33,476 nucleotides of DNA from Gammaproteobacteria bacterium (GCA_027293165.1 JAPUGB010000247.1:1-33476); one strand, 5' to 3'. Counted from the stretch's first letter, positions 7,767 through 16,995 are shown. The notes: generated by a model from the sequence alone, not told the origin. Program-made: numbers and translations.

Positions 7767-9158
7767 ATGGAAGCACCATTTGACATAGCCGCAGACCTTG
7801 ATACACCCGTGTCGACCTACATGAAGCTCCGCCCATTGAAACCGCGGTTTCTGCTGGAGAGCGTGGAGGGTGGCGTCCAACTTGCGCGCTACTCTTTTCT
7901 AGGATTCGGTGAGGCGCTCGAACTACGCCTTGACGATGCTGGCCTGCGTTACGATGGGCAATCTTTCCCGCGACCTGGCAATCAGTCAGATTTACTGGGC
8001 GCACTTCGCGATGCAGTGTCGCGAACTCCACAGCTACTACCACATATCCCCGAATTGCCGTTCAGTGGTGGTTTGGTTGGCAGCGCCGGGTACGACACCG
8101 TGAGGTATTTCGAGCGCCTGCCGAATTCGCCACAGTTGATCGACGAGCCGCGAGCCCCGGAAGCGGCCTATCTGGCGCCGGATTCTCTGCTCGTTTTCGA
8201 TCATCTCACACGGCGAATCGCATTGCTGCATGCGGGTCCGGATACCGAGCGTCAGGAGTTGCGAGGCGAAGTCAGGCGACTGCTTGCCGGACCCATGCCA
8301 AGGATGTCGAAAAAAGCCAGGCTCGGGCCTGTGAAATCAAGTCTATCGGCCGACGAGTTTATGGCTGCCGTGGAGCGAAGCAAACACTACATTGCCAGGG
8401 GAGACATTTATCAGCTTGTTCTATCCGTTCGATTCGCCGGATCGCATGAACTGGAGCCATTCGAAACGTATCGTGCGCTGCGGTTGTTAAACCCCTCTCC
8501 CTACATGTTTTTCTGTGATCTCGGTGATATGCAGGTCGTTGGATCATCTCCCGAAGCGCTGGTCCGCCTTCGCGGTCGCGATGTATCCCTGAGACCGATT
8601 GCAGGCACACGGCCCCGTGGTGCGGATGCCGATGAGGACCGCGCGAACGAAGATTCGCTGTTGCTCGATGAGAAAGAGAATGCCGAGCATGTCATGCTGG
8701 TCGATCTGGCACGCAACGACCTTGGGCGGGTCGCTGCTGCGGGCAGCGTAAGGGTCGAACCATACCGGGCGATCGAACGATACAGTCATGTGATGCATAT
8801 TGTCAGCGGGGTGCAGGGAATCCTGCGGGACGATAAGGATGCGTTCGATTTGTTCGCCGCGGTATTTCCAGCGGGAACGCTGGTTGGTGCGCCAAAGGTG
8901 CGGGCAATGGAGCTGATCGACGAAATGGAGCCGATACGGCGTGGCGTTTATGCCGGTACGGTCGGTTATTTCGGCAACAATGGCGATATGGATCAGGCCA
9001 TCGCGATTCGCACGCTGGTTTTTCAGGGTGATCGCTTTAGCTACCAGGCGGGTGCGGGAATTGTAGCGGACAGTATTCCGGATTATGAGTACCGAGAGGT
9101 ACTGGCGAAGAGCGCTATTCTTAGCCGCGCACTGGCGATGGCGGAGGAAGGACTGTGA
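7767..9158 (+). CDS. trpE: Anthranilate synthase component I
   Basis: Converts chorismate plus ammonia (from TrpG) to anthranilate, the first committed step of tryptophan synthesis. 463 residues. The N-terminal regulatory motif LLES (29-32), which in E. coli TrpE forms part of the feedback site for tryptophan, is present. The chorismate-binding domain shows [48 protein letters not shown] and [11 protein letters not shown], all canonical. The frame is open from inside the terminator, but ATG 7767 is preceded by AGGA (7758-7761) at good spacing and follows the attenuator, so I take it as the start. It overlaps trpG by one base (TGATG), indicating translational coupling of the two subunits. Confidence 0.97.
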   Translation: MEAPFDIAADLDTPVSTYMKLRPLKPRFLLESVEGGVQLARYSFLGFGEALELRLDDAGLRYDGQSFPRPGNQSDLLGALRDAVSRTPQLLPHIPELPFSGGLVGSAGYDTVRYFERLPNSPQLIDEPRAPEAAYLAPDSLLVFDHLTRRIALLHAGPDTERQELRGEVRRLLAGPMPRMSKKARLGPVKSSLSADEFMAAVERSKHYIARGDIYQLVLSVRFAGSHELEPFETYRALRLLNPSPYMFFCDLGDMQVVGSSPEALVRLRGRDVSLRPIAGTRPRGADADEDRANEDSLLLDEKENAEHVMLVDLARNDLGRVAAAGSVRVEPYRAIERYSHVMHIVSGVQGILRDDKDAFDLFAAVFPAGTLVGAPKVRAMELIDEMEPIRRGVYAGTVGYFGNNGDMDQAIAIRTLVFQGDRFSYQAGAGIVADSIPDYEYREVLAKSAILSRALAMAEEGL

Positions 9159-9736
9159 TGCCCAGCGTCCTGCTAATTGATAACTACGATTCGTTCACCT
9201 ACAACTTGGTGCAGGCTTTTCTCGTGCTGGGTGCCGAAGTAGACGTGTATCGAAACGATCAAATTGAGGTCGCCGTGGCGTTGGATATGGAGCCAAGCCA
9301 TCTGGTGATATCACCAGGCCCCGGGCGGCCGGAAGACGCTGGTGTATCACTGGCAATGATCGAGGCGTTTGAAGGCCGGGTTCCCGTTCTCGGAGTTTGC
9401 CTGGGGCACCAGTGCCTGGTCGACCACTTCGGAGGTCGTATCGTTTCAGCGCGGCGCCTGATGCACGGTAAGACATCGATGATTGATCATGACGGCGCAA
9501 CGATTTTTTATGGCCTGCCCAACCCATTCGAGGCTGGCCGTTATCATTCACTGGCTGCCGAACGGAACACCGTCCCGGACACGTTGACAGTCACGGCCCG
9601 GACACCAGGTGGCGAGATCATGGCGGTGCGACACCGCGACAAACCGATGGAGGGCGTGCAGTTTCACCCTGAAAGCGTGCTGACTCCGGACGGTGAGACC
9701 TTGCTCGAAAACTTTTTGCAGCTCCGCGCCGGTTAA
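9158..9736 (+). CDS. trpG: Anthranilate synthase component II, glutamine amidotransferase
   Basis: Releases ammonia from glutamine and passes it to TrpE. 192 residues, a stand-alone class I amidotransferase not fused to TrpD. The catalytic triad is complete: Cys81 in GVCLGHQCL, and His170 and Glu172 in [12 protein letters not shown]. The oxyanion region [11 protein letters not shown] is normal. I chose ATG 9158, which overlaps the trpE stop by one base and has GGAGGAAGG upstream; a GTG three bases earlier is also in frame. In some gammaproteobacteria one such subunit also serves p-aminobenzoate synthase; its place in the trp operon makes tryptophan its main role here. Confidence 0.96.
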   Translation: MPSVLLIDNYDSFTYNLVQAFLVLGAEVDVYRNDQIEVAVALDMEPSHLVISPGPGRPEDAGVSLAMIEAFEGRVPVLGVCLGHQCLVDHFGGRIVSARRLMHGKTSMIDHDGATIFYGLPNPFEAGRYHSLAAERNTVPDTLTVTARTPGGEIMAVRHRDKPMEGVQFHPESVLTPDGETLLENFLQLRAG

Positions 9737-9741
9737 ATCAG

Positions 9742-10770
9742 ATGGCCATGGATTCAAAGGACATCCTCGAGGCACTGTTGGAGGGTCAGAATCTCGCTCC
9801 CGATCAAGCTGCTTCACTGATGAAAATGCTGGCCGATGAGAGCATGATGCCGGCCCGGGCTGGCGCACTGCTGGCAGCGCTGCGTGCCAAAGGTGAAACT
9901 GCCGACGAAATTCGGGGCTTCGCGACGGCAATGCGTGAACTCGCCCGCAAGCCAAAATTACCGGATGGCATCCGAGCTGCCGATTCGGTGGGCACGGGCG
10001 GCGACAGGTCCGGAAGTTTCAACCTTTCTACCGGTTCGGCGCTGTTGGCCGCCGCCAGCGGGGTCCCAATGGTCAAGCACGGTAACCGTTCCGTGTCCAG
10101 CAAGTCCGGCAGTTCCGACGTGCTGCAAGCGCTGGGATATCAACTTCCGGCCGATCCGGAAGCGGCCGTCCGGGATCTCCAGCGATTCAATTTCACGTTT
10201 CTGTTTGCGCCGGTCTTTCATCCCGCGATGAAAGCCATTGCACCCGTACGGGCAGCGCTGGGCGTGCGAACGCTATTTAATATTCTCGGCCCGCTGAGCA
10301 ATCCGGCGGAACCACCGTTTCACCTGATTGGCGCTTACAGCATCGAGATCGCGAAACTGATGGCGGACACTCTGTCCGGTATGCAAATCGAACGTGCATT
10401 TGTCGTGCACGGCGAGCCGGGTTGGGATGAAGCGACGCCTGTCGGTGCGTTTGAACTGTTTATCGTTACGCCCGGCGCGGTGCGGCAGGAGCGCCGTGAC
10501 CCGGCAGATTACGGGATCCCGCGATGCTCGGCGACCGACCTCGCCGGCGGTGATGCGATTGAGAACGCCAGTGCGCTTGAGGCCGTCCTAAACGGTGACG
10601 ACACCGGAGCCCATCGTGATGCTTTGCTGCTGGGCGCCGGGCTGGTGCTGGAACTGACCGGGGTAAGCGCGGATCTGAATGCTGGGCTGAAACGTGCCGC
10701 GGATGCGCTGGAGTCAACGGCCGCTGCCCAGCTGCTGAGCCGATTGCGCGGCTTGGATCGGGGCCAATGA
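9742..10770 (+). CDS. trpD: Anthranilate phosphoribosyltransferase
   Basis: Transfers phosphoribose from PRPP to anthranilate. 342 residues, typical for stand-alone TrpD. The PRPP-binding motif VGTGGDRSGSFNLSTG is present, followed by KHGNRSVSSKSGSSDVLQALG and NILGPLSNPAEP, all characteristic. ATG 9742 is six bases after the trpG stop codon; a second in-frame ATG at 9748 is equally possible. The 3' end overlaps trpC as ATGA. Confidence 0.97.
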   Translation: MAMDSKDILEALLEGQNLAPDQAASLMKMLADESMMPARAGALLAALRAKGETADEIRGFATAMRELARKPKLPDGIRAADSVGTGGDRSGSFNLSTGSALLAAASGVPMVKHGNRSVSSKSGSSDVLQALGYQLPADPEAAVRDLQRFNFTFLFAPVFHPAMKAIAPVRAALGVRTLFNILGPLSNPAEPPFHLIGAYSIEIAKLMADTLSGMQIERAFVVHGEPGWDEATPVGAFELFIVTPGAVRQERRDPADYGIPRCSATDLAGGDAIENASALEAVLNGDDTGAHRDALLLGAGLVLELTGVSADLNAGLKRAADALESTAAAQLLSRLRGLDRGQ

Positions 10771-11618
10771 CGATGGCCAATCGACATAACCCACTGCAGC
10801 CGAATTTTTTGGCCCGCATGACTGAGGCCAGTCGGGCACGAGCCGCCATCGCCGAGGCAGAATATGGCATGGCCGAGCTGCAGCAGTTGGCCGAGCGATC
10901 CACGGCCCCGCCGCCGCTGATCCTCAGCGACGCCGGGTTTGACCTGATTGCGGAAGTCAAACGCCGTTCGCCGACAGAAGGGCAATTGGCCGGGCAAGGG
11001 CTGTCGCCAACCGATCAAGCGCAAGCCTATGTCAGTGGCGGCGCAACCGCACTGTCGGTGTTGACGGAACCCTCTGAATTCCATGGCAGCGTCGAGGATC
11101 TGCGATCGGTTGCAACAGCGGTCACGCCGGCTCCGGTTATGCGCAAGGATTTCCTGGTATCGCCCTACCAGGTTCTCGAAGCCCGGGTTTCCGGGGCCGC
11201 GGGAGTATTGCTGGTCGCGGCAATCCTCGACCGCACGACGATGCAGGATATGCTCGATTGTGCACTGGGTCTGGGCATGTTCGTGCTGGTGGAAGTGTTC
11301 GATCGCGTGCATCTCGACCATTGCATGCCGGTACTCGAATCGCTTGGATCGGTTTTTGATGGCGATCATTGCCGGGTGCTGCTGGGCGTAAATTGCAGGG
11401 ACTTGCGTTCGCTAAAGGTCAACTTCGAAAACTTTGCCGAAATTGCACCGCAATTGCCGACAACGATGCCCTGGGTGGCTGAGAGCGGAATCGCCGAAGC
11501 GGCTCAGGTACGCGAACTGGCTGCACTCGGGTATCGGCTGGCATTGGTTGGAACCTCGCTTATGCGCAGTCGGGATCCCGCTGCTGCAGTTCGGGCGTTG
11601 TGTATGGCTGGTCAGTGA
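10767..11618 (+). CDS. trpC: Indole-3-glycerol phosphate synthase
   Basis: Closes the indole ring: carboxyphenylaminodeoxyribulose phosphate to indole-3-glycerol phosphate. 283 residues, a stand-alone enzyme, not the TrpC-TrpF fusion of enterobacteria. The barrel motifs are present: LIAEVKRRSPTEG with the catalytic Lys, VMRKDFLVSPYQVLEAR, LLGVNCRDLRSLKVN and WVAESGIAEA. The start ATG at 10767 overlaps the trpD stop as ATGA; ATG 10773 is a close alternative. It is followed by trpF with a GTGA overlap. Confidence 0.97.
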   Translation: MTMANRHNPLQPNFLARMTEASRARAAIAEAEYGMAELQQLAERSTAPPPLILSDAGFDLIAEVKRRSPTEGQLAGQGLSPTDQAQAYVSGGATALSVLTEPSEFHGSVEDLRSVATAVTPAPVMRKDFLVSPYQVLEARVSGAAGVLLVAAILDRTTMQDMLDCALGLGMFVLVEVFDRVHLDHCMPVLESLGSVFDGDHCRVLLGVNCRDLRSLKVNFENFAEIAPQLPTTMPWVAESGIAEAAQVRELAALGYRLALVGTSLMRSRDPAAAVRALCMAGQ

Positions 11619-12226
11619 AAACCTTCGTGAAAATTTGTGGCTTGACGGATACTGATGCGGTTGCAGCGGCAGTGGCAGCAGGTGCGGATGCCGTTGGCTT
11701 CGTGTTTGCCGAATCACAGCGACGGGTCAGCGCTGATCGGGCAGCCGAGCTGGCAATGGCGGTGCCCGCCCGGATCAAAAAGGTAGCAGTCATGCAGCAT
11801 CCCGAGCGGGACGAATGGGCGCTGGTTCAGCAGGTGTTTCAGCCGGACTGGCTGCAAACGGATGCTGAGGATTTTGCTGGGCTCGACATGGTCGACGGTA
11901 TTCGGCCGCTGCCAGTTTATCGGGACCATGCCGGTTCCGGTGTAGCAGTAGTGAACTGGCCGCAGCGAGTTTTATTTGAGGGCGCGCAAAGCGGTCGCGG
12001 ACAAAAACCGGACTGGAACCGCGCTGCCCACATCGCTCGTCGCTGTGAACTGGTTCTCGCCGGCGGATTGGATTCGGAAACCGTGGGCGAGGCGATAAAC
12101 AAAGTCAGACCCTGGGGTGTGGATGTCAGCAGCGGGGTTGAACAACGACCCGGCATAAAAGATCCGGACAAGATAACTGCTTTCGTGCAGGCCGTACGTA
12201 GACTGGAATCGAAACATGCGGGTTGA
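11615..12226 (+). CDS. trpF: Phosphoribosylanthranilate isomerase
   Basis: Isomerises phosphoribosylanthranilate before TrpC. 203 residues starting MKTFVKICGLTD; the catalytic Cys is C8 in KICG. The other half of the barrel shows LVLAGGLDSETV and GVDVSSGVEQRPGIKD. The position of the usual general-acid Asp (LLD, followed by GGSG or GGTG) reads LFEGAQSGRG, so Glu122 stands in for Asp and the glycine motif is altered; this could be a subfamily trait. I chose GTG 11615 because it overlaps the trpC stop as GTGA and gives the usual N-terminus; the frame also has a GTG at 11600. The 3' end overlaps trpB by 11 bases. Confidence 0.94.
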   Translation: MKTFVKICGLTDTDAVAAAVAAGADAVGFVFAESQRRVSADRAAELAMAVPARIKKVAVMQHPERDEWALVQQVFQPDWLQTDAEDFAGLDMVDGIRPLPVYRDHAGSGVAVVNWPQRVLFEGAQSGRGQKPDWNRAAHIARRCELVLAGGLDSETVGEAINKVRPWGVDVSSGVEQRPGIKDPDKITAFVQAVRRLESKHAG

Positions 12227-13493
12227 TCTGACTAAAGCAGAGCGGAAAAAATTGCTAATGCAATTGATCGCTGGCGATCTACCGGATGCGCGCGGTCGCT
12301 ACGGGCCTTTCGGCGGTCGGTACGTACCCGAGACGCTAGTGCCGACCCTGGAAAGAATGGAGCGGGGTGTTCATGAATCGCTTAGCGATGAAACGTTCCT
12401 GGGGGAGCTCGATCGGGAACTCAAACAATGGGTTGGTCGTCCGACGCCGCTAACCTTTGCAGGCCGCTTGAGCCGGCGCTGGGGGGTCGAAGTTTACCTG
12501 AAGCGTGAGGATCTGGCCCATACCGGGGCGCACAAGATCAACAATGCACTCGGGCAGGCTCTGTTGGCGCGCCGCTTGGGCGCGCAACGTGTGATCGCTG
12601 AAACCGGCGCGGGTCAACATGGGGTAGCTGCCGCCGCAGCCTGCGCTCGGGTCGACATACCCTGCACGGTGTATATGGGCGCCGTGGATATTGAGCGTCA
12701 GGCGCCTAACGTCGATCGGATGTATCAGCTTGGCGCTACGCTGGTTCCGGTCCAAAGCGGTGACCGCACCTTACGTGCGGCGATCGATGAGGCATTCCGG
12801 GACTGGGTCTCCAACCATGACAATAGCTATTATCTGCTTGGCTCGGCAGTCGGTCCGCACCCGTATCCATACCTTGTCCAACGATTGCAATCGGTCATCG
12901 GCACAGAGGCGCGGGCGCAAATATTGGCGATGACCGATGCGCTTCCCGACGCCGCCTTTGCCTGTGTCGGCGGCGGGTCAAACGCGATCGGATTGTTTCA
13001 CCCTCTGCTCGCGGACGAGTCAATCGAATTGATCGGCATTGAGGCCGGCGGTCGTGGTACCGGCCTTGGCCACAACGCAGCAACACTCGCCACGGGCAGA
13101 CCCGGGGTGCTGCATGGCAGTTACTCGATCCTGCTCTACGATGACGACGGCCAGATTCAGGAGACGCATTCGGTATCGGCCGGGCTGGACTATCCAGGGG
13201 TCGGACCGGAGCACGCGCTGCTTCAGGCAACCGGAAGGGTGCGTTACGTGAGCGCGACCGACACGGAGGCGCTGGAGGCGGTTCACGAATGCTGCTCGGC
13301 GGAAGGCATTTTGCCGGCGCTGGAGTCTGCGCACGCATTGGTCGGGGCGCGCAACTGGGCCCGTGAGAATCCGGGCAAGCGGATCGTTATCGGACTGTCC
13401 GGCCGCGGTGACAAGGACCAGCCGACGCTTAGTCAGCAGAGCTCCGACACCAACGATACAGTCGAACAACCCCGATCCCTCACGGTTCCGTGA
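12216..13493 (+). CDS. trpB: Tryptophan synthase beta subunit
   Basis: Condenses indole with serine using pyridoxal phosphate. 425 residues, about 25 more than E. coli TrpB. The PLP lysine is K107 in HTGAHKINNALGQ; ETGAGQHGVAAAAA and the phosphate-binding loop CVGGGSNAIG are normal, as is SGRGDKD. The extra length is an N-terminal stretch before GRYGPFGGRYVPETL and a polar C-terminal tail (about 25 residues, ending RSLTVP) with no recognisable domain. ATG 12216 lies inside the end of trpF; ATG 12258 would give a more usual N-terminus. The stop overlaps the trpA start as GTGA, matching the need for equal amounts of both subunits. Confidence 0.97.
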   Translation: MRVDLTKAERKKLLMQLIAGDLPDARGRYGPFGGRYVPETLVPTLERMERGVHESLSDETFLGELDRELKQWVGRPTPLTFAGRLSRRWGVEVYLKREDLAHTGAHKINNALGQALLARRLGAQRVIAETGAGQHGVAAAAACARVDIPCTVYMGAVDIERQAPNVDRMYQLGATLVPVQSGDRTLRAAIDEAFRDWVSNHDNSYYLLGSAVGPHPYPYLVQRLQSVIGTEARAQILAMTDALPDAAFACVGGGSNAIGLFHPLLADESIELIGIEAGGRGTGLGHNAATLATGRPGVLHGSYSILLYDDDGQIQETHSVSAGLDYPGVGPEHALLQATGRVRYVSATDTEALEAVHECCSAEGILPALESAHALVGARNWARENPGKRIVIGLSGRGDKDQPTLSQQSSDTNDTVEQPRSLTVP

Positions 13494-14275
13494 ACGCCAC
13501 CGATATGTTGCCGCACGGGAAAATCGCCTCCGCTCTTAACGTCGCAACAGCTGCCGGCCGCGTCGCGATGGTACCGTTCATGACTGCCGGATACCCGGAG
13601 CGCGACGGGTTCATCGATACGTTGCGCGAGGTTGCCCGTTACGGGGACGTCGTTGAAATCGGTGTACCGTTTACGGATCCGATGGCCGACGGGGTCACGA
13701 TTCAGCGCTCTAGTCACGCGGCGCTTGCCAATGGGGTCAGCCTGCAATGGATCCTGGATGAATTGGCGGGTGCTTCGGGTATCAATACACCGTTGGTTCT
13801 GATGAGTTACCTGAACCCGCTGCTTGCGTTCGGCTTCGATGCACTGGCAAAGCACGCCGCACAAGCAGGCGTTTGCGGTTTCATTGTGCCGGATCTGCCG
13901 TACGAGGAAAGCGGGGAGTTTCGCAGCGCACTGGCGACCGAGAACCTGGGAATGATTCAGCTGGTTACACCGGCAACGCCGGAAGCTCGCCTCGAAAAAT
14001 TGTGTGCGGCCAGTCAGGGATTCATCTACGCGGTTACCGTGGCCGGCATTACTGGCGGCTCGCAGGATCTGCCGGTCGACGTCACCGATTATCTTGACCG
14101 CGTAAAATCCTGCGCATCGATCCCTGTGTGTGCGGGGTTTGGTGTGCGCAGTGCGGAGCAGGTCGCAGAGCTTGGCGCCCATGCCGATGGTGTCATCGTC
14201 GGTTCAGCTCTGGTGGAGCAATTGGAAGCGGGTAAGGACCCGTCAATTTTTCTTCAGCAGTTGGTCGGCAAGTAG
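13490..14275 (+). CDS. trpA: Tryptophan synthase alpha subunit
   Basis: Cleaves indole-3-glycerol phosphate to indole, which is tunnelled to TrpB. 261 residues. The catalytic Glu (E56 in GDVVEIGVPF) and Asp (D67 in TDPMADG) are in place; the usual ADGPTIQ reads ADGVTIQ. The substrate-loop region AVTVAGITGGSQDLP and the phosphate-binding VCAGFGVRSAEQV and ADGVIVGSALV are normal. The start is GTG 13490 overlapping trpB; ATG 13505 is an alternative. It is the last gene of the operon and converges on ubiB with only 19 bases between the stop codons; no intrinsic terminator is visible there. Confidence 0.97.
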   Translation: MNATDMLPHGKIASALNVATAAGRVAMVPFMTAGYPERDGFIDTLREVARYGDVVEIGVPFTDPMADGVTIQRSSHAALANGVSLQWILDELAGASGINTPLVLMSYLNPLLAFGFDALAKHAAQAGVCGFIVPDLPYEESGEFRSALATENLGMIQLVTPATPEARLEKLCAASQGFIYAVTVAGITGGSQDLPVDVTDYLDRVKSCASIPVCAGFGVRSAEQVAELGAHADGVIVGSALVEQLEAGKDPSIFLQQLVGK

Positions 14276-14294
14276 AGTCGGAATTTGTCTCGCC

Positions 14295-15926
14295 TCAGGG
14301 ACGCGGGCGGGCCATAAACAGCAGTACAAGCGCGCTGGCGCCTACTCCCCAACCAAGCTCAATGGGTTCGGCGTTAAGACCGATCAAAATCGATGCGGCA
14401 ATCAGCATTACCGAACCGGTGGCGAGCAAATAACGGTGTCTGGCCCAGCCACGCATAGTCCGTCGATCGGGCCGCCGGGGCTCAGTTTGTTCTTCTTCCA
14501 GCATGCGATCCACGAACCGGCCTAATGCCTGCGGCAGGCGCTCCAGTGCGTACTGGATCTCCGGTAAGTCCCGCCTGAGCTGTTGCGCCAGCGCACGGGG
14601 ACCGGTGCGCTCCGCCATCCACTCGCGCAACACCGGCTGACCGGTCTGCCACAAGTCGAGTTCGGGATAGAGCTGACGGCCCAGACCCTCTATGTTGACC
14701 AAGGTTTTTTCCAGCAACACGAGTTGCGGCTGGATTTCCATGTTGAACTGCCGCGCGATCTGAAACAGGCGCACCAGCACCTGGCCAAACGAAATGTCCT
14801 TCAATGGTTTGTTGAACATCGGCTCGCAAACTGTTCGTATCGCCGACTCGAGCTCGTCGACGCGTGTTCCTGCAGGTACCCATCCGGAATCGACGTGCAG
14901 CCGTGCGACGCGGTGATAGTCCCGGTCGAAAAAGGCGATGAAATTCTCGGCCAGGTAACGGCGATCCCGATCGTCCAGTGTCCCAACAATGCCAAAATCG
15001 ACCGCACAATAACGAGGATTGTCCGGGTCGGTCACGTCGACAAATATATTGCCCGGGTGCATGTCAGCGTGAAAGAAGTTGTGCCGGAATACCTGGGTGA
15101 AAAAAATCTCCACGCCATTTGCAGCAAGTTTAGGTATATTGGTTCCGGCCCGACGCAGACTTTCTATGTCACTGATCGGAATGCCCCTGATCCGTTCCAT
15201 GACCATGACACTGGGACTGCAGTAGTCGAAGTACACTTCTGGAACATAGAGCATTTCGGAGCCCAGAAAATTGCCGCGCAGTTGGGCCGCATTGGCAGCC
15301 TCACGCATCAGGTCGAGCTCGTTGAGGACGGTCTTCTCGTATTCGGCGACGACCTCTACCGGTCGCAGCCGTCGACCGTCAGGCCAAAAGCGCTGGGCCA
15401 GCCGTGCAACCGTGTGTAGAACCTCCAGGTCACGTTTGATCTGCTGCCGGACGTTTGGCCGCAGGAGTTTAACAACCACCTCTTCACCGCTAACTAAACG
15501 CGCTGCATGTACCTGAGCGATGGAAGCGGCCGCCATCGCTTCAGCGTCAAACTCGGCAAACACTTCATCGGCCGGCCTACCGAATGCTTGCGCAACCTGA
15601 TCCAGCGCAGCATCGGCGGGAAATGGGGGCACCTGGTCCTGTAGCTTCGCAAGCTCGGTGCCGATGTCTGCGGGCAGAAGATCCGGGCGGGTCGAAATCG
15701 ACTGGCCGAATTTCACGTAGATGGGGCCGAGTTCCTGCAGCGCCTCCCGGATGCGAACGCCGCGCGGGAGAGCAGTGCTGCGTCGGACCCAGGTCCACGG
15801 CGATAACAGGAACAGGAATCGCAACGGCCGTAACAGGTGGGTCTGGGCGACAATCTCGTCCAGGCCATGCCGAACAAGCACCCGCTGTATCGTCAGCAAC
15901 CGCAGTACTAGCCGAATCCGAAACAT
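14295..15926 (-). CDS. ubiB: Ubiquinone biosynthesis atypical kinase/ATPase UbiB
   Basis: Atypical protein-kinase-like ATPase needed for ubiquinone synthesis; it is thought to help extract or hand over lipid intermediates at the inner membrane. 543 residues from ATG 15926, whose N-terminus RLLTIQRVLVRHGLDEIV matches E. coli UbiB; the frame is open further upstream, but that part would overlap ubiJ. Visible are the family signature KFGQ (in YVKFGQSISTRPDLLP), the Ala-rich nucleotide loop AAASIAQVHAA, the ATP Lys in VVVKLLRP, HADMHPGNIFV and the metal-binding DFG in CAVDFGIVG. Two C-terminal membrane helices end the protein. It follows ubiJ by 8 bases, as in the E. coli ubiE-ubiJ-ubiB operon. 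Confidence 0.95.
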   Translation of the reverse strand: MFRIRLVLRLLTIQRVLVRHGLDEIVAQTHLLRPLRFLFLLSPWTWVRRSTALPRGVRIREALQELGPIYVKFGQSISTRPDLLPADIGTELAKLQDQVPPFPADAALDQVAQAFGRPADEVFAEFDAEAMAAASIAQVHAARLVSGEEVVVKLLRPNVRQQIKRDLEVLHTVARLAQRFWPDGRRLRPVEVVAEYEKTVLNELDLMREAANAAQLRGNFLGSEMLYVPEVYFDYCSPSVMVMERIRGIPISDIESLRRAGTNIPKLAANGVEIFFTQVFRHNFFHADMHPGNIFVDVTDPDNPRYCAVDFGIVGTLDDRDRRYLAENFIAFFDRDYHRVARLHVDSGWVPAGTRVDELESAIRTVCEPMFNKPLKDISFGQVLVRLFQIARQFNMEIQPQLVLLEKTLVNIEGLGRQLYPELDLWQTGQPVLREWMAERTGPRALAQQLRRDLPEIQYALERLPQALGRFVDRMLEEEQTEPRRPDRRTMRGWARHRYLLATGSVMLIAASILIGLNAEPIELGWGVGASALVLLFMARPRP

Positions 15927-15934
15927 AAATGCAA

Positions 15935-16543
15935 TCAGCGCGTTTGATTTTCGTGCAGTTGCTTGAGCCGCGCTTCGGCCCGGGCGACGGCATTGGCGAG
16001 TTCGTCCACCTGCTGACAAAATTCCTGGACTTCCGCCGGTGCGGGCAGGTCGCGGCTTTCCTCCTGGAAATATTCCGCGGTACTGCGAGCCAACGAGTGA
16101 CGAGCACGCTCGGCCCAGCTTCCGAGATTTCTGCCCATCCTGCCGAACTGATGGGCGATTGAGTCGCCAACCAGCCGCGACAATTCCTCCTCGAGATCGG
16201 GCTGGGCGAATTTGATCAATTCGCGAAATCCAGTGGCGATCTCCGCATCGCCTGAGATTTTCACGCTGCCGTCACGAATGGCGGCTTCTGGGTCGGAACC
16301 GAGCAGGCGCTGCAAACTGAAAGGCCCGCCGGTCATGATGGCATCCGCATCTTCGGTGGCCCGTTCCGTGACCCGGAGTTTGCCGCCATTTGCGCATATG
16401 CGCATCCCGATGCCGGTATCGTCTATCCGGACCGCCAGTGCACGACCGTCAAGCTGTTCGCAAAGCTGCGCAGCGGTGGTTGAACGACGTATGCCGCGAT
16501 TCAGCAGGCGTTCGATTGGTTGCAACATTGAATCAGTGAACAC
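15935..16543 (-). CDS. ubiJ: Ubiquinone biosynthesis accessory factor UbiJ
   Basis: 202-residue SCP2-domain lipid carrier that binds ubiquinone intermediates and supports the soluble Ubi complex. The N-terminal half is the SCP2 fold (LCEQLDGRALAVRIDDTG, ADAIMTGGPFSLQRLL, DGSVKISGDAEIATGFREL). The C-terminal part, after about residue 165, is a charged helix likely to form a coiled coil, the region that contacts UbiK in E. coli. The start is GTG 16543 with AAGGGA upstream; ATG 16528 is possible. It lies between the GFA-family gene and ubiB. Confidence 0.92.
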   Translation of the reverse strand: MFTDSMLQPIERLLNRGIRRSTTAAQLCEQLDGRALAVRIDDTGIGMRICANGGKLRVTERATEDADAIMTGGPFSLQRLLGSDPEAAIRDGSVKISGDAEIATGFRELIKFAQPDLEEELSRLVGDSIAHQFGRMGRNLGSWAERARHSLARSTAEYFQEESRDLPAPAEVQEFCQQVDELANAVARAEARLKQLHENQTR

Positions 16544-16592
16544 CGGGGTTTTCCCTTTGTGGCTATTCAGTGTCTACTCGCCGAAACCGCAG

Positions 16593-16985
16593 CTAATCTT
16601 GCGCCTGCGGATGCAATTCTGCGATGTGCGCTTCCCAATTTGCACCGTCGAATGGCAATACGGTTTGCTGTTCCACAGTTCCCGCGTCAAGACAGCGGGC
16701 ATTGACACTGAAACTGCTCGGGTGCGATCGAGGCCGATAAAACGATTTAACTCCGCAAATTTTGCAAAACAGATGATCGGCCACACCCGTATTGAATCGA
16801 TATGATATCAGCGCGTCCCTTCCCGAAACCAGGCGAAAGCTCGATTCGGGCACGATCAGATGCAGATAACCGGTCAGGCAACAGATTGAGCAATTGCAAT
16901 CGTGAACTTCTATCTTCGCTGGAGCCTCAATCTCGAAACGCACCGTTCCGCAGTGACAACCTCCCAGGTGTAATATCAATTCCAC
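16593..16985 (-). CDS. GFA/CENP-V family zinc-binding protein
   Basis: Small protein (130 residues from this start) of the glutathione-dependent formaldehyde-activating (GFA) family. The zinc-binding cysteines are clear: GGCHCG (C10, C12), CNCSIC (C30, C32, C35) and FCKICG (C74, C77). Most family members have no proven activity; the name comes from a single formaldehyde-adduct enzyme. I chose GTG 16985 because it gives the short lead before GGCHCG usual in the family and lies just after the ubiE stop; ATG 17015 and TTG 17024 are also in frame and would overlap ubiE. It separates ubiE from ubiJ on the same strand and is probably co-transcribed with them. Confidence 0.85.
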   Translation of the reverse strand: MELILHLGGCHCGTVRFEIEAPAKIEVHDCNCSICCLTGYLHLIVPESSFRLVSGRDALISYRFNTGVADHLFCKICGVKSFYRPRSHPSSFSVNARCLDAGTVEQQTVLPFDGANWEAHIAELHPQAQD

Positions 16986-16995
16986 GGCCACAGCT

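Noticed and set aside
10509-11369. Minus-strand open frame (286 codons) across trpD/trpC
   Set aside because: Antisense to two certain genes, composition rich in His/Arg/Cys, no domain or ribosome site.
14276-14294. Shared terminator between convergent trpA and ubiB
   Set aside because: Only 19 bases separate the stop codons and no stem followed by T-run is visible there.
14583-15419. Long plus-strand open frame (278 codons) antisense to ubiB
   Set aside because: It lies entirely opposite a well-supported ubiB with conserved motifs and has no recognisable protein features; GC-rich DNA commonly gives such mirror frames.
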